Assembly: GCA_965207025.1 (NCBI GenBank)
Contig: OZ242258.1
Coordinates: 2,046,001-2,110,000 of the forward strand
DNA from: Bin87 sp034423595
GTDB taxonomy: Bacteria; Chloroflexota; Dehalococcoidia; Lucifugimonadales; UBA3495
Direction of reading: 5' to 3'
DNA length: 64,000 nt
In this document: one piece after another, positions 42,001 through 49,375 of the stretch
Layout: the number at the start of each line of letters is the position of its first letter
Numbering within the stretch: the stretch's first letter is position 1
Translations under genes and position numbers: made by a program
The notes under the pieces: generated by a model
What the model was told of the DNA's origin: nothing
The model's database searches: none
The model's input: only the letters and a program-made list of their open reading frames with translations

Positions 42001-42346
42001 GGCATCCCCTCTCCCTCCATGAGCGGAACCCCCGCCTCTGCCTGGAGAACGGCCAGATTCCTCACCACTGCCCTTCCGATGTGCGGCGGAATCGCTCCAG
42101 CACCGACCGCCCCGAGGCCTCCATATACGCCAGCACCCTCTCGGTGGTTTAGGCACGATGGGGAGGCCGCCGGTCCAGCCGGCAGGATAAGCGGGGGCGT
42201 CGTCGTAGTTTGATTAGACCAGCGTCGTTGTCTCCCAACCATGTGGAAAAATCATGCTCTTCATGGGGCCAAGTTTCTCTCAAGTTAACCCGTTCAATTG
42301 ATCCCAAGTCCACCATCGTAACGCTCCCTGCTAATGCCGCCGGCCA
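42001..42346. other. 346-base region without a recognised gene
   Basis: It separates convergent tgt and the retropepsin-like gene. It begins with a partial repeat-like CCCCTCTCCCT sequence followed by ATGAGCGG. On the minus strand a short frame (about 42145-42074) reads VLAYMEASGRSVLERFRR before a stop, which looks like the end of a lost protein, but it is too short to be sure. Confidence 0.35.
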
Positions 42347-42748
42347 TTACTGCGTTAGCTCGATTCGTTCCTCAATGATAACGTCGCCGCCATCCCACCA
42401 GTCGATGGTAAGGCGGCTGCCGGCCATTAGGTCGGTGCCAATCAGCGGTGTGTTGTCCATGATGTCAACCAACACATCCACTGTATTGTCATGCCAAAGC
42501 ACCGTCGCCTCGCAGAAAACAGATTCCGCTTCCAGTCCGTTCGCCATTGTGTTTTGAGCATTCCCTACAGGAGTGAGCCCTAATTCCGACATGACAGACG
42601 ATGGCACAGTCAACCAGCCGGTGAATCCAGTATCAACTATGGCCGCCAATGTTCGCGACATCCCGTCGTCGCCGGCGATAGTAATTTCCACCCACGCTTC
42701 CAAACCAGAACCGTCCGCACGAGACGGTCTTACCCACCCTCTAATCAT
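42347..42748 (-). CDS. Retropepsin-like (clan AA) aspartic protease-fold protein
   Basis: A 133-residue protein with one catalytic Asp box AIVDTGFTGWLTVP (D39-T-G) and a hydrophobic-hydrophobic-Gly flap partner IGTDLMAG in the second half. Single-DTG proteins of this size act as dimers. No transmembrane span. It overlaps the next upstream gene by 8 bases; the two form a pair seen in several Chloroflexi and Cyanobacteria as far as I recall. A proteolytic or binding role is possible. Confidence 0.75.
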   Translation of the reverse strand: MIRGWVRPSRADGSGLEAWVEITIAGDDGMSRTLAAIVDTGFTGWLTVPSSVMSELGLTPVGNAQNTMANGLEAESVFCEATVLWHDNTVDVLVDIMDNTPLIGTDLMAGSRLTIDWWDGGDVIIEERIELTQ

Positions 42749-43043
42749 GGGCGGACTTCTTCTCTGGGGCCACCGGGATCAATCCGGGCCGGTTCGCCTC
42801 CCTATAGTACGGCGCACCATGTCCGACCAAAATGGACCATGTGAAAGCCTTCGGTTGTCGCTGCCGTAGTCGTTTGAATAGTTTCAACTCGCTGTGCCGG
42901 CTCACGAATTCGCCCACCTCGTAATCGCCGCTGTGAACGTCGATGACCACCAATTCGCCCCAGTGATTCGTCTCCATTTCCTCGCGGATACTCTCGTAGA
43001 TTTTGCGCCCGGCGGCGGATATTTCGTCGCTGGTAAATTCCAT
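42741..43043 (-). CDS. Hypothetical protein paired with retropepsin-like gene
   Basis: A 100-residue soluble protein of unknown function. It has a helical N terminus (EISAAGRKIYESIREEM), a beta hairpin ELVVIDVHSGDYEVGEFVSRHSE, and a basic middle (LFKRLRQRQP). The pattern is consistent with a DUF found next to clan AA proteases. The start is ATG 43043, 18 bases after the enolase-superfamily stop. Its 3' end overlaps the protease gene by 8 bases. Confidence 0.6.
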   Translation of the reverse strand: MEFTSDEISAAGRKIYESIREEMETNHWGELVVIDVHSGDYEVGEFVSRHSELKLFKRLRQRQPKAFTWSILVGHGAPYYREANRPGLIPVAPEKKSAHD

Positions 43044-43060
43044 GACTTTCCCCCTTCTCC

Positions 43061-44164
43061 CTAATAAACCTTGTATTCCTCCAGCACCGCCGCATCCAGG
43101 TGCAGGCCCATGCCCGGCTCATCGGGCGCGATGATCTCGCCGTTATCCCAATCCGGTAGCACGCTGTTTAGTTGGTAGTACACCGGGTCGCGCTCCTCCT
43201 CGAAAACTTCCACAAACAGACCGTGCGCGTGAGCCGGCAGCAACTGCACGGCCAGCTGCGGCTCCTCGTGGTGCGCCATTTGGATGCCGCGCATCTGGGC
43301 CGCGCCGGCTACCCGCCGCCATTCGGAGATGCCGCCGCAGATTGCCGCGTCGATATTCAAGATGTCCACCGCCTCGGTGTCCATCAGTCGCTGCCCGCCC
43401 CACGAACTGCTCTCGCCCTGTCCCGCCGCAACCAGGATACCCGTTCGTAGTCGCACCTGCCGCATGTCGTTGTCGGCGTTCTGCCAGCGACACGGTTCCT
43501 CCAGCCACGCCAGGCCCATCTCCCTGGCCGGACCGGCAAACTCCAACGCCTCCTCCAACGTCCACGCCTGGTTGGCGTCGCACACGATGATGAAATCATC
43601 GCCCAGCGTGTCGCGTATCGCCCGTACTCGCAGCAGGTCGTCGGCCACCGCGACGCCGCCAACCTTCAGCTTGACGCCGCCGATGCCCCGTTCCCGCTGA
43701 TGCAGCAGGTCCTCAACCATGAAAGCAGTGTCCCTACCCTGCACGTAGTACGCGAACCGCACCACCGGAGCCCGCTCGGCGTATCCGCCCAGCAACGTCC
43801 GCACCGGGACACCCAAAGCCTTGCCCGCAATGTCCCACAGCGCGATGTCAATGGCGGCGATGGCCCGCATGGCGATTGCCTTGTCGCCGATGTGGGGCGT
43901 CAGCGTGAACATCTTTTGCCAGCACCGTTCGATGGCCATGGGATCTTCGCCCTTAACCGCCTCGGCCATCGGCCCCACCACCAGGTCTTTCAGTAGCTGG
44001 TAGCCCGTGCGCTCATCCCCGGAGTAGATTTCGCTGACCAGTCCTTCGTCGGTGTGAACGCGGACGACGACGGTGCAGCGCGATTCAATCTGATAGACGC
44101 TGCCGCTGAACCGGGTGCTTAAAGGGATCCGAACTATGTCCGCTTCCACGTTGGTGATACGCAT
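43061..44164 (-). CDS. Mandelate racemase/muconate lactonizing enzyme family protein
   Basis: An enolase-superfamily enzyme of 367 residues. Catalytic KxK lysines K165/K167 in GVKLKVGG, and metal ligands D196 (CDANQAW), E222 (LEEP) and E251 (GQGE). The His/Asp dyad region includes NIDAAICGG and the MAHHEEPQ histidines. Probable substrate is an acid sugar or cycloisomerase substrate, not predictable. It is first in a small unit with the paired hypothetical and retropepsin-like genes. Confidence 0.86.
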   Translation of the reverse strand: MRITNVEADIVRIPLSTRFSGSVYQIESRCTVVVRVHTDEGLVSEIYSGDERTGYQLLKDLVVGPMAEAVKGEDPMAIERCWQKMFTLTPHIGDKAIAMRAIAAIDIALWDIAGKALGVPVRTLLGGYAERAPVVRFAYYVQGRDTAFMVEDLLHQRERGIGGVKLKVGGVAVADDLLRVRAIRDTLGDDFIIVCDANQAWTLEEALEFAGPAREMGLAWLEEPCRWQNADNDMRQVRLRTGILVAAGQGESSSWGGQRLMDTEAVDILNIDAAICGGISEWRRVAGAAQMRGIQMAHHEEPQLAVQLLPAHAHGLFVEVFEEERDPVYYQLNSVLPDWDNGEIIAPDEPGMGLHLDAAVLEEYKVY

Positions 44165-44250
44165 TTCTTGCCGCCTCCCGGCGTATAGAATCGCTACGAA
44201 TTATACCTGCTGGGGTCGGGCTCGTTGGTGGTATGCCTGATAACCGATGG

Positions 44251-44256
44251 TACAAT
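44251..44256 (+). promoter_or_regulatory. Probable -10 box (TACAAT) for htpX
   Basis: TACAAT lies 46 bases before ATG 44303, giving a leader with GCGAGGA. A TTGGTG at 44225-44230 is at a poor spacing. Confidence 0.35.
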
Positions 44257-44302
44257 TCAGTTAGCGCCACGCCACACATCGGTAGTAAATCGCGAGGACA
44301 CT

Positions 44303-45259
44303 ATGAACACTCTCAAAACCTTTTTCCTGCTGATGGTCCTGACGGGCATGCTCTTGCTGATCGGCGCCGCCATCGGCGGCCAGGCCGGACTCATCATCGC
44401 CTTGTTCTTCGCTCTGGCCATGAATTTCGGAGCCTACTGGTTCAGCGACAAAATCGCCCTCAGCATGGCCCATGCCAAACCCATCACCCGCGAGGACGAC
44501 CCCGAGTTCTACGACCTGGTCGAGGAGCAGGCCCGCCTGGCCAACATGCCCATGCCCAAGGTGTACGAAATCGACGACCCTTCGCCCAACGCCTTCGCCA
44601 CCGGCCGCAACCCCCAGAACGCCGCCGTCGCCGCCACCACCGGCATCCGCCGCATCCTGACCCGCGACGAGCTGGCCGGCGTCATGGCCCATGAAATGGC
44701 CCATGTTGGCAACCGCGATACGCTCATCATGGCCACCGTCGCTACCATCGCCGGCGCAATTTCCATGCTGGCGTTTATGGCCCAGTTCGCGGCCATCTTC
44801 GGCAGCTTCGGCGGGCACAGCGACGATGATGAAGGTGGCGGCGGCAACATTATCACCCTGCTCATCATCGCTATCATCATGCCCATCGCCGCCACCATTA
44901 TCCGCCTCGCCATCTCCCGAGCCCGCGAGTACCAGGCCGACCAGACCGGCGCTCACAACTGCGGAGACCCGGAGGCCCTGGCCAGCGCCCTGGAAAAGCT
45001 GGAAATGGGCTCCGAGATGCGTCCCATGAAGGTCAATGAGGCGGCATCTCACCTGTTCATCGTCAACCCGCTGAGCGGCAAGTCAATGGCGCGCCTGTTT
45101 TCAACCCACCCGCCCATCGAGGAACGTTGCCGTCGTCTCCGCGCTATGAACGTCCGCCCCAGGTTCGACCACGTCGACACCTCGGGCATAGACGTTCCCG
45201 TGAGCAACGACCGACCCAACTACGAAATACCCGACAGCAACGACCGGCCGAACTTCTAA
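44303..45259 (+). CDS. htpX: HtpX-like M48 membrane metalloprotease
   Basis: Membrane zinc protease for quality control. Two N-terminal spans (about 6-24 and 27-47), HEMAH at 130-134 with the third ligand in AREYQAD, and two more hydrophobic segments around the catalytic part. The C-terminal tail contains a duplicated SNDRPN(Y/F) unit separated by EIPD, unusual for the family. CGAGGAC lies ahead of the ATG. The longer in-frame start at 44225 would not change the domain content. Confidence 0.92.
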   Translation: MNTLKTFFLLMVLTGMLLLIGAAIGGQAGLIIALFFALAMNFGAYWFSDKIALSMAHAKPITREDDPEFYDLVEEQARLANMPMPKVYEIDDPSPNAFATGRNPQNAAVAATTGIRRILTRDELAGVMAHEMAHVGNRDTLIMATVATIAGAISMLAFMAQFAAIFGSFGGHSDDDEGGGGNIITLLIIAIIMPIAATIIRLAISRAREYQADQTGAHNCGDPEALASALEKLEMGSEMRPMKVNEAASHLFIVNPLSGKSMARLFSTHPPIEERCRRLRAMNVRPRFDHVDTSGIDVPVSNDRPNYEIPDSNDRPNF

Positions 45260-45287
45260 ACGGCAACAACCGCAGCTGATTCGCCGA

Positions 45288-45318
45288 AGTAGGGGCAGGT
45301 TTGAAACCTGCCCCTACT
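45288..45318. terminator. Near-perfect 31-base palindrome, bidirectional terminator or repeat
   Basis: AGTAGGGGCAGGTTT (45288-45302) and AAACCTGCCCCTACT (45304-45318) form a perfect 15-bp stem around a single G. It lies between convergent htpX and the cyclase. It resembles palindromes found repeatedly in other bacterial genomes. Confidence 0.6.
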
Positions 45319-45338
45319 TACATTAGCCGCCTCAGTCC

Positions 45339-46289
45339 CTAGAAAATCGCTATCGGATTCACCGGGCTTCCGGTCACGTTCCGCAGTCGCAGCGCTCCTA
45401 TCGACAGCATGAACTCGTAGCGGTTGTGCCGCTCCGCAACCTCCGCTACCTCTTCCAGGTTGGCGTTGTCGATCAGCCATACGCCCAGGTACACCAGGCA
45501 GGCGATGTGCAGCGGCGACACGATGTTCGGGTACTCGTTGGGCCGGATGTCGTTCGACGTGTCCGTACCCAGCATTGCTATACCCCGTTCCTTGAACCAC
45601 GGCGCGCAGGCTACGTGGCATGCCACGCTCGGCTCGGTAGGAGGCAGCGGACCTTCCGTTAGCCGCCTGCGGTAATTCCCCGTCCGCACCAGCAGAATGT
45701 CGCCGGATTCCACGGTCACTCCGTGGTCTCGCTCCGCCGCGTCCAGGTCCTCCGGCATTACCGGCGCGTCAGGCAGCAGCCAATCGACGCCGCGGATCTT
45801 CGGTATGTCCAGCAGCACGCCACGGCTGACCAGACCCTGCGCCGTCAGGTCGATGGCGTGGCTCTGTGCGCCTTCGCGCGACGTCACCACCGCCGCCGGC
45901 ACCCCGTTGTACATTAGCCCGTCATATGAGTAGTGCGACAGCGCGTCGATGTGGGTGATGGTCTGACCGTGAAACACCATCCCGATAAACTCCGCCGCGC
46001 CGCGCCGTGAATTGCGTCGCTCCAGCGGGTCTGTGTCCCGACCCTCGCCGCTGTCCACCATGAACCGCTGCACCTGGTGGCTGATGTCCGGCGCCATGTC
46101 CGTGGTGATCGGCCGCGCGCAACTCACGGTCTCGCCGGTCTGCACCAACTCAGCCGCCTGCGTCCTCTTCGATTGGGTGATCAGGTTCAGGGCGCCCAAC
46201 TGGTCCTGCTGACCCCAACGTCCCCAGTTGTTCTCGCTCCGGTACCACTCCAAGACTTGCGCCTCTGTGGGCGCTCCCGCAATTGCCAT
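45339..46289 (-). CDS. Cyclase family protein (kynurenine formamidase-like)
   Basis: A 316-residue metal-dependent hydrolase of the cyclase (Pfam PF04199) fold. The metal box is HGQTITHIDALSH with H107, H113, D115 and H119. The first half includes NNWGRWGQQDQLG, common in this subfamily of long cyclases. Substrate is not known; related proteins act on N-formylkynurenine or polyketide-like compounds. It ends 20 bases from a palindrome shared with htpX. Confidence 0.86.
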   Translation of the reverse strand: MAIAGAPTEAQVLEWYRSENNWGRWGQQDQLGALNLITQSKRTQAAELVQTGETVSCARPITTDMAPDISHQVQRFMVDSGEGRDTDPLERRNSRRGAAEFIGMVFHGQTITHIDALSHYSYDGLMYNGVPAAVVTSREGAQSHAIDLTAQGLVSRGVLLDIPKIRGVDWLLPDAPVMPEDLDAAERDHGVTVESGDILLVRTGNYRRRLTEGPLPPTEPSVACHVACAPWFKERGIAMLGTDTSNDIRPNEYPNIVSPLHIACLVYLGVWLIDNANLEEVAEVAERHNRYEFMLSIGALRLRNVTGSPVNPIAIF

Positions 46290-46663
46290 AGTTCCCTCCG
46301 TAGCAACTCGCCGGTCCGCGCCGGCCGCTTCGCTGGAATTCTACACCACGTTCTTTGGTCCACCACCGCGGTGATTCGCCGGTTCTTATGTCCCAATCTT
46401 TCCCCGAAAATTGACGCGATTCTGGTTCGACCTTTACAAACCAACTGACCATCTCATGACGTATCTATGTATGCCAGTTCAATATGCCCACCACGCGCAC
46501 ATAGCGCGGGCGCCGCTGGTAGAAACGAGAGTTTCCAATGTGAAGCGCCGCCACTGAAACACCCGACCTTCCAGGATTTCGCCGGAACAGCGGGACATCG
46601 CGTGCCAGCCGTGACACGCAGGTCTCGGAGGCGATAACCAACCCGGTATATGGGAGACGACCG
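46290..46663. other. 374-base region without a recognised gene
   Basis: It lies between the cyclase and the DUF5679 gene, both of whose promoters should be here. Nothing resembling a tRNA, terminator or conserved protein was seen. A GGGAG lies 7 bases before ATG 46664. An antisense frame at 46465-46710 looks like non-coding sequence. Confidence 0.4.
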
Positions 46664-46846
46664 ATGGTGTCAGAACCCAGGGAACCCCGGCAATCCGGAG
46701 AACCCATCATCTACTGTGCCCGGTGCAACGCCAACACGCCAACTCGAGACTCTGAGATAATCACCATGCGCAACGGCATGCCCGCCACCATCGGGTCTTG
46801 TGTCCGCTGCGGCACCAGGAAATTCCACCAGGGGGTTGGCCGCTGA
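46664..46846 (+). CDS. Small zinc-ribbon protein (DUF5679-like)
   Basis: A 60-residue protein. Two CxxC knuckles (C18/C21 in YCARCN and C46/C49 in CVRCG) flank EIITMRNGMPATIGS, the typical spacing and middle sequence of DUF5679. The fold should bind one zinc. Function is unknown. It is convergent with fmt. Confidence 0.8.
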   Translation: MVSEPREPRQSGEPIIYCARCNANTPTRDSEIITMRNGMPATIGSCVRCGTRKFHQGVGR

Positions 46847-46866
46847 ACCAACGCTCCGCCCTCAGC

Positions 46867-47856
46867 TCAAGCGTATGCCAACCGCGCGCCCTTGAACTCG
46901 GGGTAGCCCCGCAGAAACTCATGATCGCTGGTCGCCCTTCGTCCTTCCATCTGTAATCGTCTAGCCACAAGCAAACCTTCGCCGGTCCCTATAGCTATGG
47001 CGGCGGCGTCCGTTTCCACCACTAACCCAGGCTCCGCGCCAGCGCCTGCCAGTGGAATCACGTCCAACAACTTGACCTCTTTGCCTCGCCATCGCGTGTA
47101 CAGCCCCGGCCAGGGAGTGTAGGCCCGCTGCCTCCGGGACAGGATATCCGCGCTCAGTCCCCAGTCCACCAAACCGTCCGCCCGTTCCAGCTTGGTGGTG
47201 TATGTCGCCAAATCGCCGTCCTGAGCCGCCGCCGCCACGGAACCGTTCATCCAACGGGGCAACGTTTCGACCAGCAAACTGGCGCCGGCGCCGAACAACT
47301 CCCCGGTTAATGCCTCAGCGTCATCCGACGCGCCGATTTCGCGCTGGCGCTGCGCGACAATGGGCCCCGTGTCCATCCCCTCGTCCAGCAACATCAGCGA
47401 AACGCCGGTGATGCGGTCACCGGCCAAAATCGCTCCTGCCACTGGCGACGGGCCCCGGTGCCTGGGTAAAAGAGACGGGTGCAGGTTCAAACAACCAAAC
47501 GGCGGAATTTCCAGGACTTCGGCCGGAAGTAGCCGCCCGTAGGCTGCAACCACGATCACGTCCGGTCGATAACCCTGTAACTCGGCCACAACTTCCTTGT
47601 CTTTGAACGTCCTCGGCTGCGCCACCGGGATACCGAGTTCTTCGCCGCGCTGCTTGATGGGCGAGGCTTCGAAGTTTTGGCCTCTGCCCCGTCTCCGATC
47701 CGGAGGGGTATATACCGCCACAACCTCAACGTCCGGGCAGTCTTCCAGGGCATCCAACGCCGGAACCGCGAAGTTCGGCGTGCCCATGAACACGGCTCGG
47801 CTCGGTCCGCTATGGACTCCATGAACCGCAGATTCTGTTTCCGGATGGCTTGACAA
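46867..47856 (-). CDS. fmt: Methionyl-tRNA formyltransferase
   Basis: Formylates initiator Met-tRNA. The N-terminal VFMGTPNFAV is canonical. The catalytic triad is N124, H126 and D162 in CLNLHPSLLPRHRG and DEGMDTG; family consensus is HxSLLPRxRG. The C-terminal OB-like domain ends in the LQMEGRR and FLRGY region. Several in-frame starts are possible up to 47883. TTG 47856 has GGGGGAG 3-4 bases upstream and is preferred. Its start codon lies inside the -35 element of a divergent promoter at 47850-47878. Confidence 0.94.
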   Translation of the reverse strand: MSSHPETESAVHGVHSGPSRAVFMGTPNFAVPALDALEDCPDVEVVAVYTPPDRRRGRGQNFEASPIKQRGEELGIPVAQPRTFKDKEVVAELQGYRPDVIVVAAYGRLLPAEVLEIPPFGCLNLHPSLLPRHRGPSPVAGAILAGDRITGVSLMLLDEGMDTGPIVAQRQREIGASDDAEALTGELFGAGASLLVETLPRWMNGSVAAAAQDGDLATYTTKLERADGLVDWGLSADILSRRQRAYTPWPGLYTRWRGKEVKLLDVIPLAGAGAEPGLVVETDAAAIAIGTGEGLLVARRLQMEGRRATSDHEFLRGYPEFKGARLAYA

Positions 47857-47878
47857 GTACTCCCCCTGGTTGTAAATT
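47850..47878 (+). promoter_or_regulatory. Promoter TTGACA-N17-TAAATT for the structured leader/ncRNA
   Basis: TTGACA at 47850-47855 and TAAATT at 47873-47878 are 17 bases apart. Identical boxes and spacing occur at 48200-48228 (rpsP) and 53419-53447 (hopanoid operon). Expected start near 47885. The divergent fmt start codon overlaps the -35 box. Confidence 0.75.
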
Positions 47879-47908
47879 TGCAATAACCGCTGTGCGGAAA
47901 CTTTAGAA

Positions 47909-47918
47909 AAGGAGGTGA
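47909..47918 (+). promoter_or_regulatory. Perfect ribosome binding site AAGGAGGTGA
   Basis: It matches the full complement of the 16S rRNA 3' tail and lies 6 bases before ATG 47925. It is the strongest SD in this window. Confidence 0.7.
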
Positions 47919-47924
47919 TTGCGA

Positions 47925-47996
47925 ATGGAAGCTAGTTTAACATGCTGGGGCGATGGTAGGCACCAGTCTGGACACGACGGGGTGAGCGCCTCATAG
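47925..47996 (+). CDS. 23-residue leader peptide or micro-ORF
   Basis: ATG preceded by the perfect SD at 47909-47918, then 22 further codons and TAG at 47994-47996. The peptide starts MEASLTCWGDGRHQ and contains one Cys-Trp pair. Its coding sequence covers segment A of the flanking RNA stem, so a ribosome on the ORF would stop A from pairing with B' and leave B free to pair with C. This is how classic attenuator leaders work. It is too short for normal ORF calling and its peptide may have no function of its own. Confidence 0.5.
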   Translation: MEASLTCWGDGRHQSGHDGVSAS

Positions 47997-48079
47997 CGTC
48001 ATCGCTTTTCTAAAAACGGCATTTAGCCCGTCAGTCGGGCCCAGACCAGTGTCTACCGTCGCCCCAAGGTTTTGGGAGC

Positions 48080-48124
48080 ATCGGGCGACAAGCCAAAGGT
48101 CCAGTCTGGGCCCGATACCCTTTT
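48080..48124 (+). terminator. Terminator-like hairpin of the leader RNA
   Basis: ATCGGGC (48080-48086) pairs with GCCCGAT (48110-48116), followed by ACCC and TTTT at 48121-48124. The 3' arm is also C, which competes for B. Confidence 0.5.
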
Positions 48125-48199
48125 AACGTTCCCCCTGCAACTCATCGGTTGATGATTCCCGTGGCATACGGCGTCAATCGTCCGGTAGCGCTTGGCGGT

Positions 48200-48228
48200 T
48201 TGACAAAATCGCCGGCTAATCATAAATT
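48200..48228 (+). promoter_or_regulatory. Promoter TTGACA-N17-TAAATT for rpsP
   Basis: TTGACA at 48200-48205 and TAAATT at 48223-48228 with a 17-base spacer. Expected start near 48235, leaving a leader of about 33 bases with CGGAG ahead of ATG 48268. Confidence 0.75.
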
Positions 48229-48267
48229 GAATAGTACCCTATTCGTAATTTCTGTCACGGAGTTCAA

Positions 48268-48537
48268 ATGCTACGGATTCGCCTGCGGAGAGTAGGAAAG
48301 AAAGGCCGCCCCTACTACCGGATCGTCGTCACCGAAAAACGCAACCCGCGCGATGGCGCGTACATCGACGGCATCGGCCACTACGACCCAATGGCAGACC
48401 CTCCGGCGGTAACCCTCGACGAAAATCGGGCAATAGACTGGCTGCGCAAAGGCGCCCAACCTTCGGACCCAGTACGTCGCATCTTCGATTTCAACGGCAT
48501 CTTCGAAAAGGTACACGCCGATGAAAGAACTGATTGA
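48268..48537 (+). CDS. rpsP: 30S ribosomal protein S16
   Basis: Small-subunit assembly protein. The N-terminal LRIRLRRVGKKGRPYYRIVVTEKRNPRDGAYI pattern is diagnostic (only short pieces are given: VGKKGRPYYRIV). Length 89 is usual. It has its own promoter at 48200. The ATG is preceded by CGGAG. It overlaps khpA by 17 bases. The customary partners khpA and rimM follow, but trmD and rplS do not. Confidence 0.96.
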   Translation: MLRIRLRRVGKKGRPYYRIVVTEKRNPRDGAYIDGIGHYDPMADPPAVTLDENRAIDWLRKGAQPSDPVRRIFDFNGIFEKVHADERTD

Positions 48538-48748
48538 GTTCATCGCCCAATCCCTCACCTCCAATCCCGATGCGGTGCGAGTCACCGAGTCCGATGAAGG
48601 CGACCAGATCGTGATCCGCCTGGAAGTGGCCCCTGAAGACAAGGGGAAAGTAATCGGCCGCCAGGGTCGCGTCGCCCAGGCCATGCGGGTTCTGCTTAGG
48701 GTGGCCGCAGTCAAGGACGGCACCCGGGCAGTCCTGGAGATTGTCTAA
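48521..48748 (+). CDS. khpA: KH-domain RNA-binding protein KhpA
   Basis: A 75-residue single KH domain with the RNA-binding GxxG loop in GKVIGRQGR (42-50). Members act in rRNA maturation and cell-division control, often with KhpB. It starts inside rpsP, and its last 8 bases overlap the rimM start, so the three genes are tightly coupled. Confidence 0.92.
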   Translation: MKELIEFIAQSLTSNPDAVRVTESDEGDQIVIRLEVAPEDKGKVIGRQGRVAQAMRVLLRVAAVKDGTRAVLEIV

Positions 48749-49319
48749 ACGCCCTCGCTCCCGGCGTTACGCCAAACCGGCTCCGTCGCGCAGCCGGAGT
48801 AGTGAGTCTGTTCCGGATACCCCTGACGATGCCGTAGTCGTAGGCCGCATCATACGCAGCCACGGCCTCGATGGTGCCCTACGGATTCAGTCTCTTTCGG
48901 ACAATCCGACCCGGTTTCAGGCCGGCAGCACGCTGACCATCGCCGGCCAAGCCCGCACCGTAGCTTCATGCCATCATCTGCCCGACGGGCACGCTCTGCT
49001 CCGGCTTGAGGGATTGAACGACTCCTACGCAGCCCGGCGTCTCTCCGGTCAGTGGTTGATCGCGCCCACTGATTCGGATCCCCAGTTACCGCAGGGAGAG
49101 TATTACCACTATCAACTGGTGGGCCTGACCGTGATTACGGACCAGGACGAAAACCTGGGCACAATCCAGGAAGTGCTGGAAACCGGCAGCAACGACGTGT
49201 ACGTAGTCACTTCAGACTCAGGTGAGGAAGTGCTGCTGCCGGCGATAGAGCAAGTGGTGCAGGAGATTGACCTGGCGTCAGGGAAGATGCTGGTGCATCT
49301 TCTGGACGGCCTTCGGTAA
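48741..49319 (+). CDS. rimM: Ribosome maturation factor RimM
   Basis: Binds S19 and matures the 30S head. The N-terminal VVVGRIIRSHGLDGALRIQSLSD and the PRC-barrel half with GTIQEVLETGSNDVYVV and LLPAIEQVV are diagnostic. An Arg/Ser-rich extension of about 30 residues precedes the RimM fold. The likely start is TTG 48741, after the GGAG in khpA's last codons. No trmD follows, so the usual operon is truncated here. Confidence 0.93.
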   Translation: MSKRPRSRRYAKPAPSRSRSSESVPDTPDDAVVVGRIIRSHGLDGALRIQSLSDNPTRFQAGSTLTIAGQARTVASCHHLPDGHALLRLEGLNDSYAARRLSGQWLIAPTDSDPQLPQGEYYHYQLVGLTVITDQDENLGTIQEVLETGSNDVYVVTSDSGEEVLLPAIEQVVQEIDLASGKMLVHLLDGLR

Positions 49320-49323
49320 ATTT

Positions 49324-49351
49324 GTAGGTGCGAGGCATGCCTCGCACCTAC
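49324..49351. terminator. Perfect 28-base palindrome between rimM and moaE
   Basis: GTAGGTGCGAGGCA followed by its exact reverse complement forms a perfect palindrome between convergent rimM and moaE. Probably a bidirectional terminator or dispersed palindrome. Confidence 0.6.
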
Positions 49352-49375
49352 CGGGACCGGCTGGAAACCTCTCGT

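Larger units (their letters stand above)
47885..48124 (+). ncRNA. Structured leader or small RNA between fmt and rpsP, unknown family
   Basis: Bounded by its own promoter and, 76 bases further on, by the separate rpsP promoter. Segment A (47944-47971) pairs with B' (48041-48068) as a long stem of about 24 pairs. The two substitutions that keep pairing are U-G and G-U in plus-strand RNA, which supports transcription in this direction. B (TCGGGCCCAGAC, 48035-48046) is also perfectly complementary to C (GTCTGGGCCCGA, 48104-48115), which would exclude A:B'. ATCGGGC (48080-48086) can pair with GCCCGAT (48110-48116) before TTTT at 48121. I do not recognise it as 6S, SRP, tmRNA, RNase P or a known riboswitch. 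Confidence 0.6.

Noticed and set aside
46465..46710. 81-codon minus-strand frame overlapping the DUF5679 gene
   Set aside because: The plus-strand zinc ribbon is convincing; this frame lacks an SD and any recognisable pattern.
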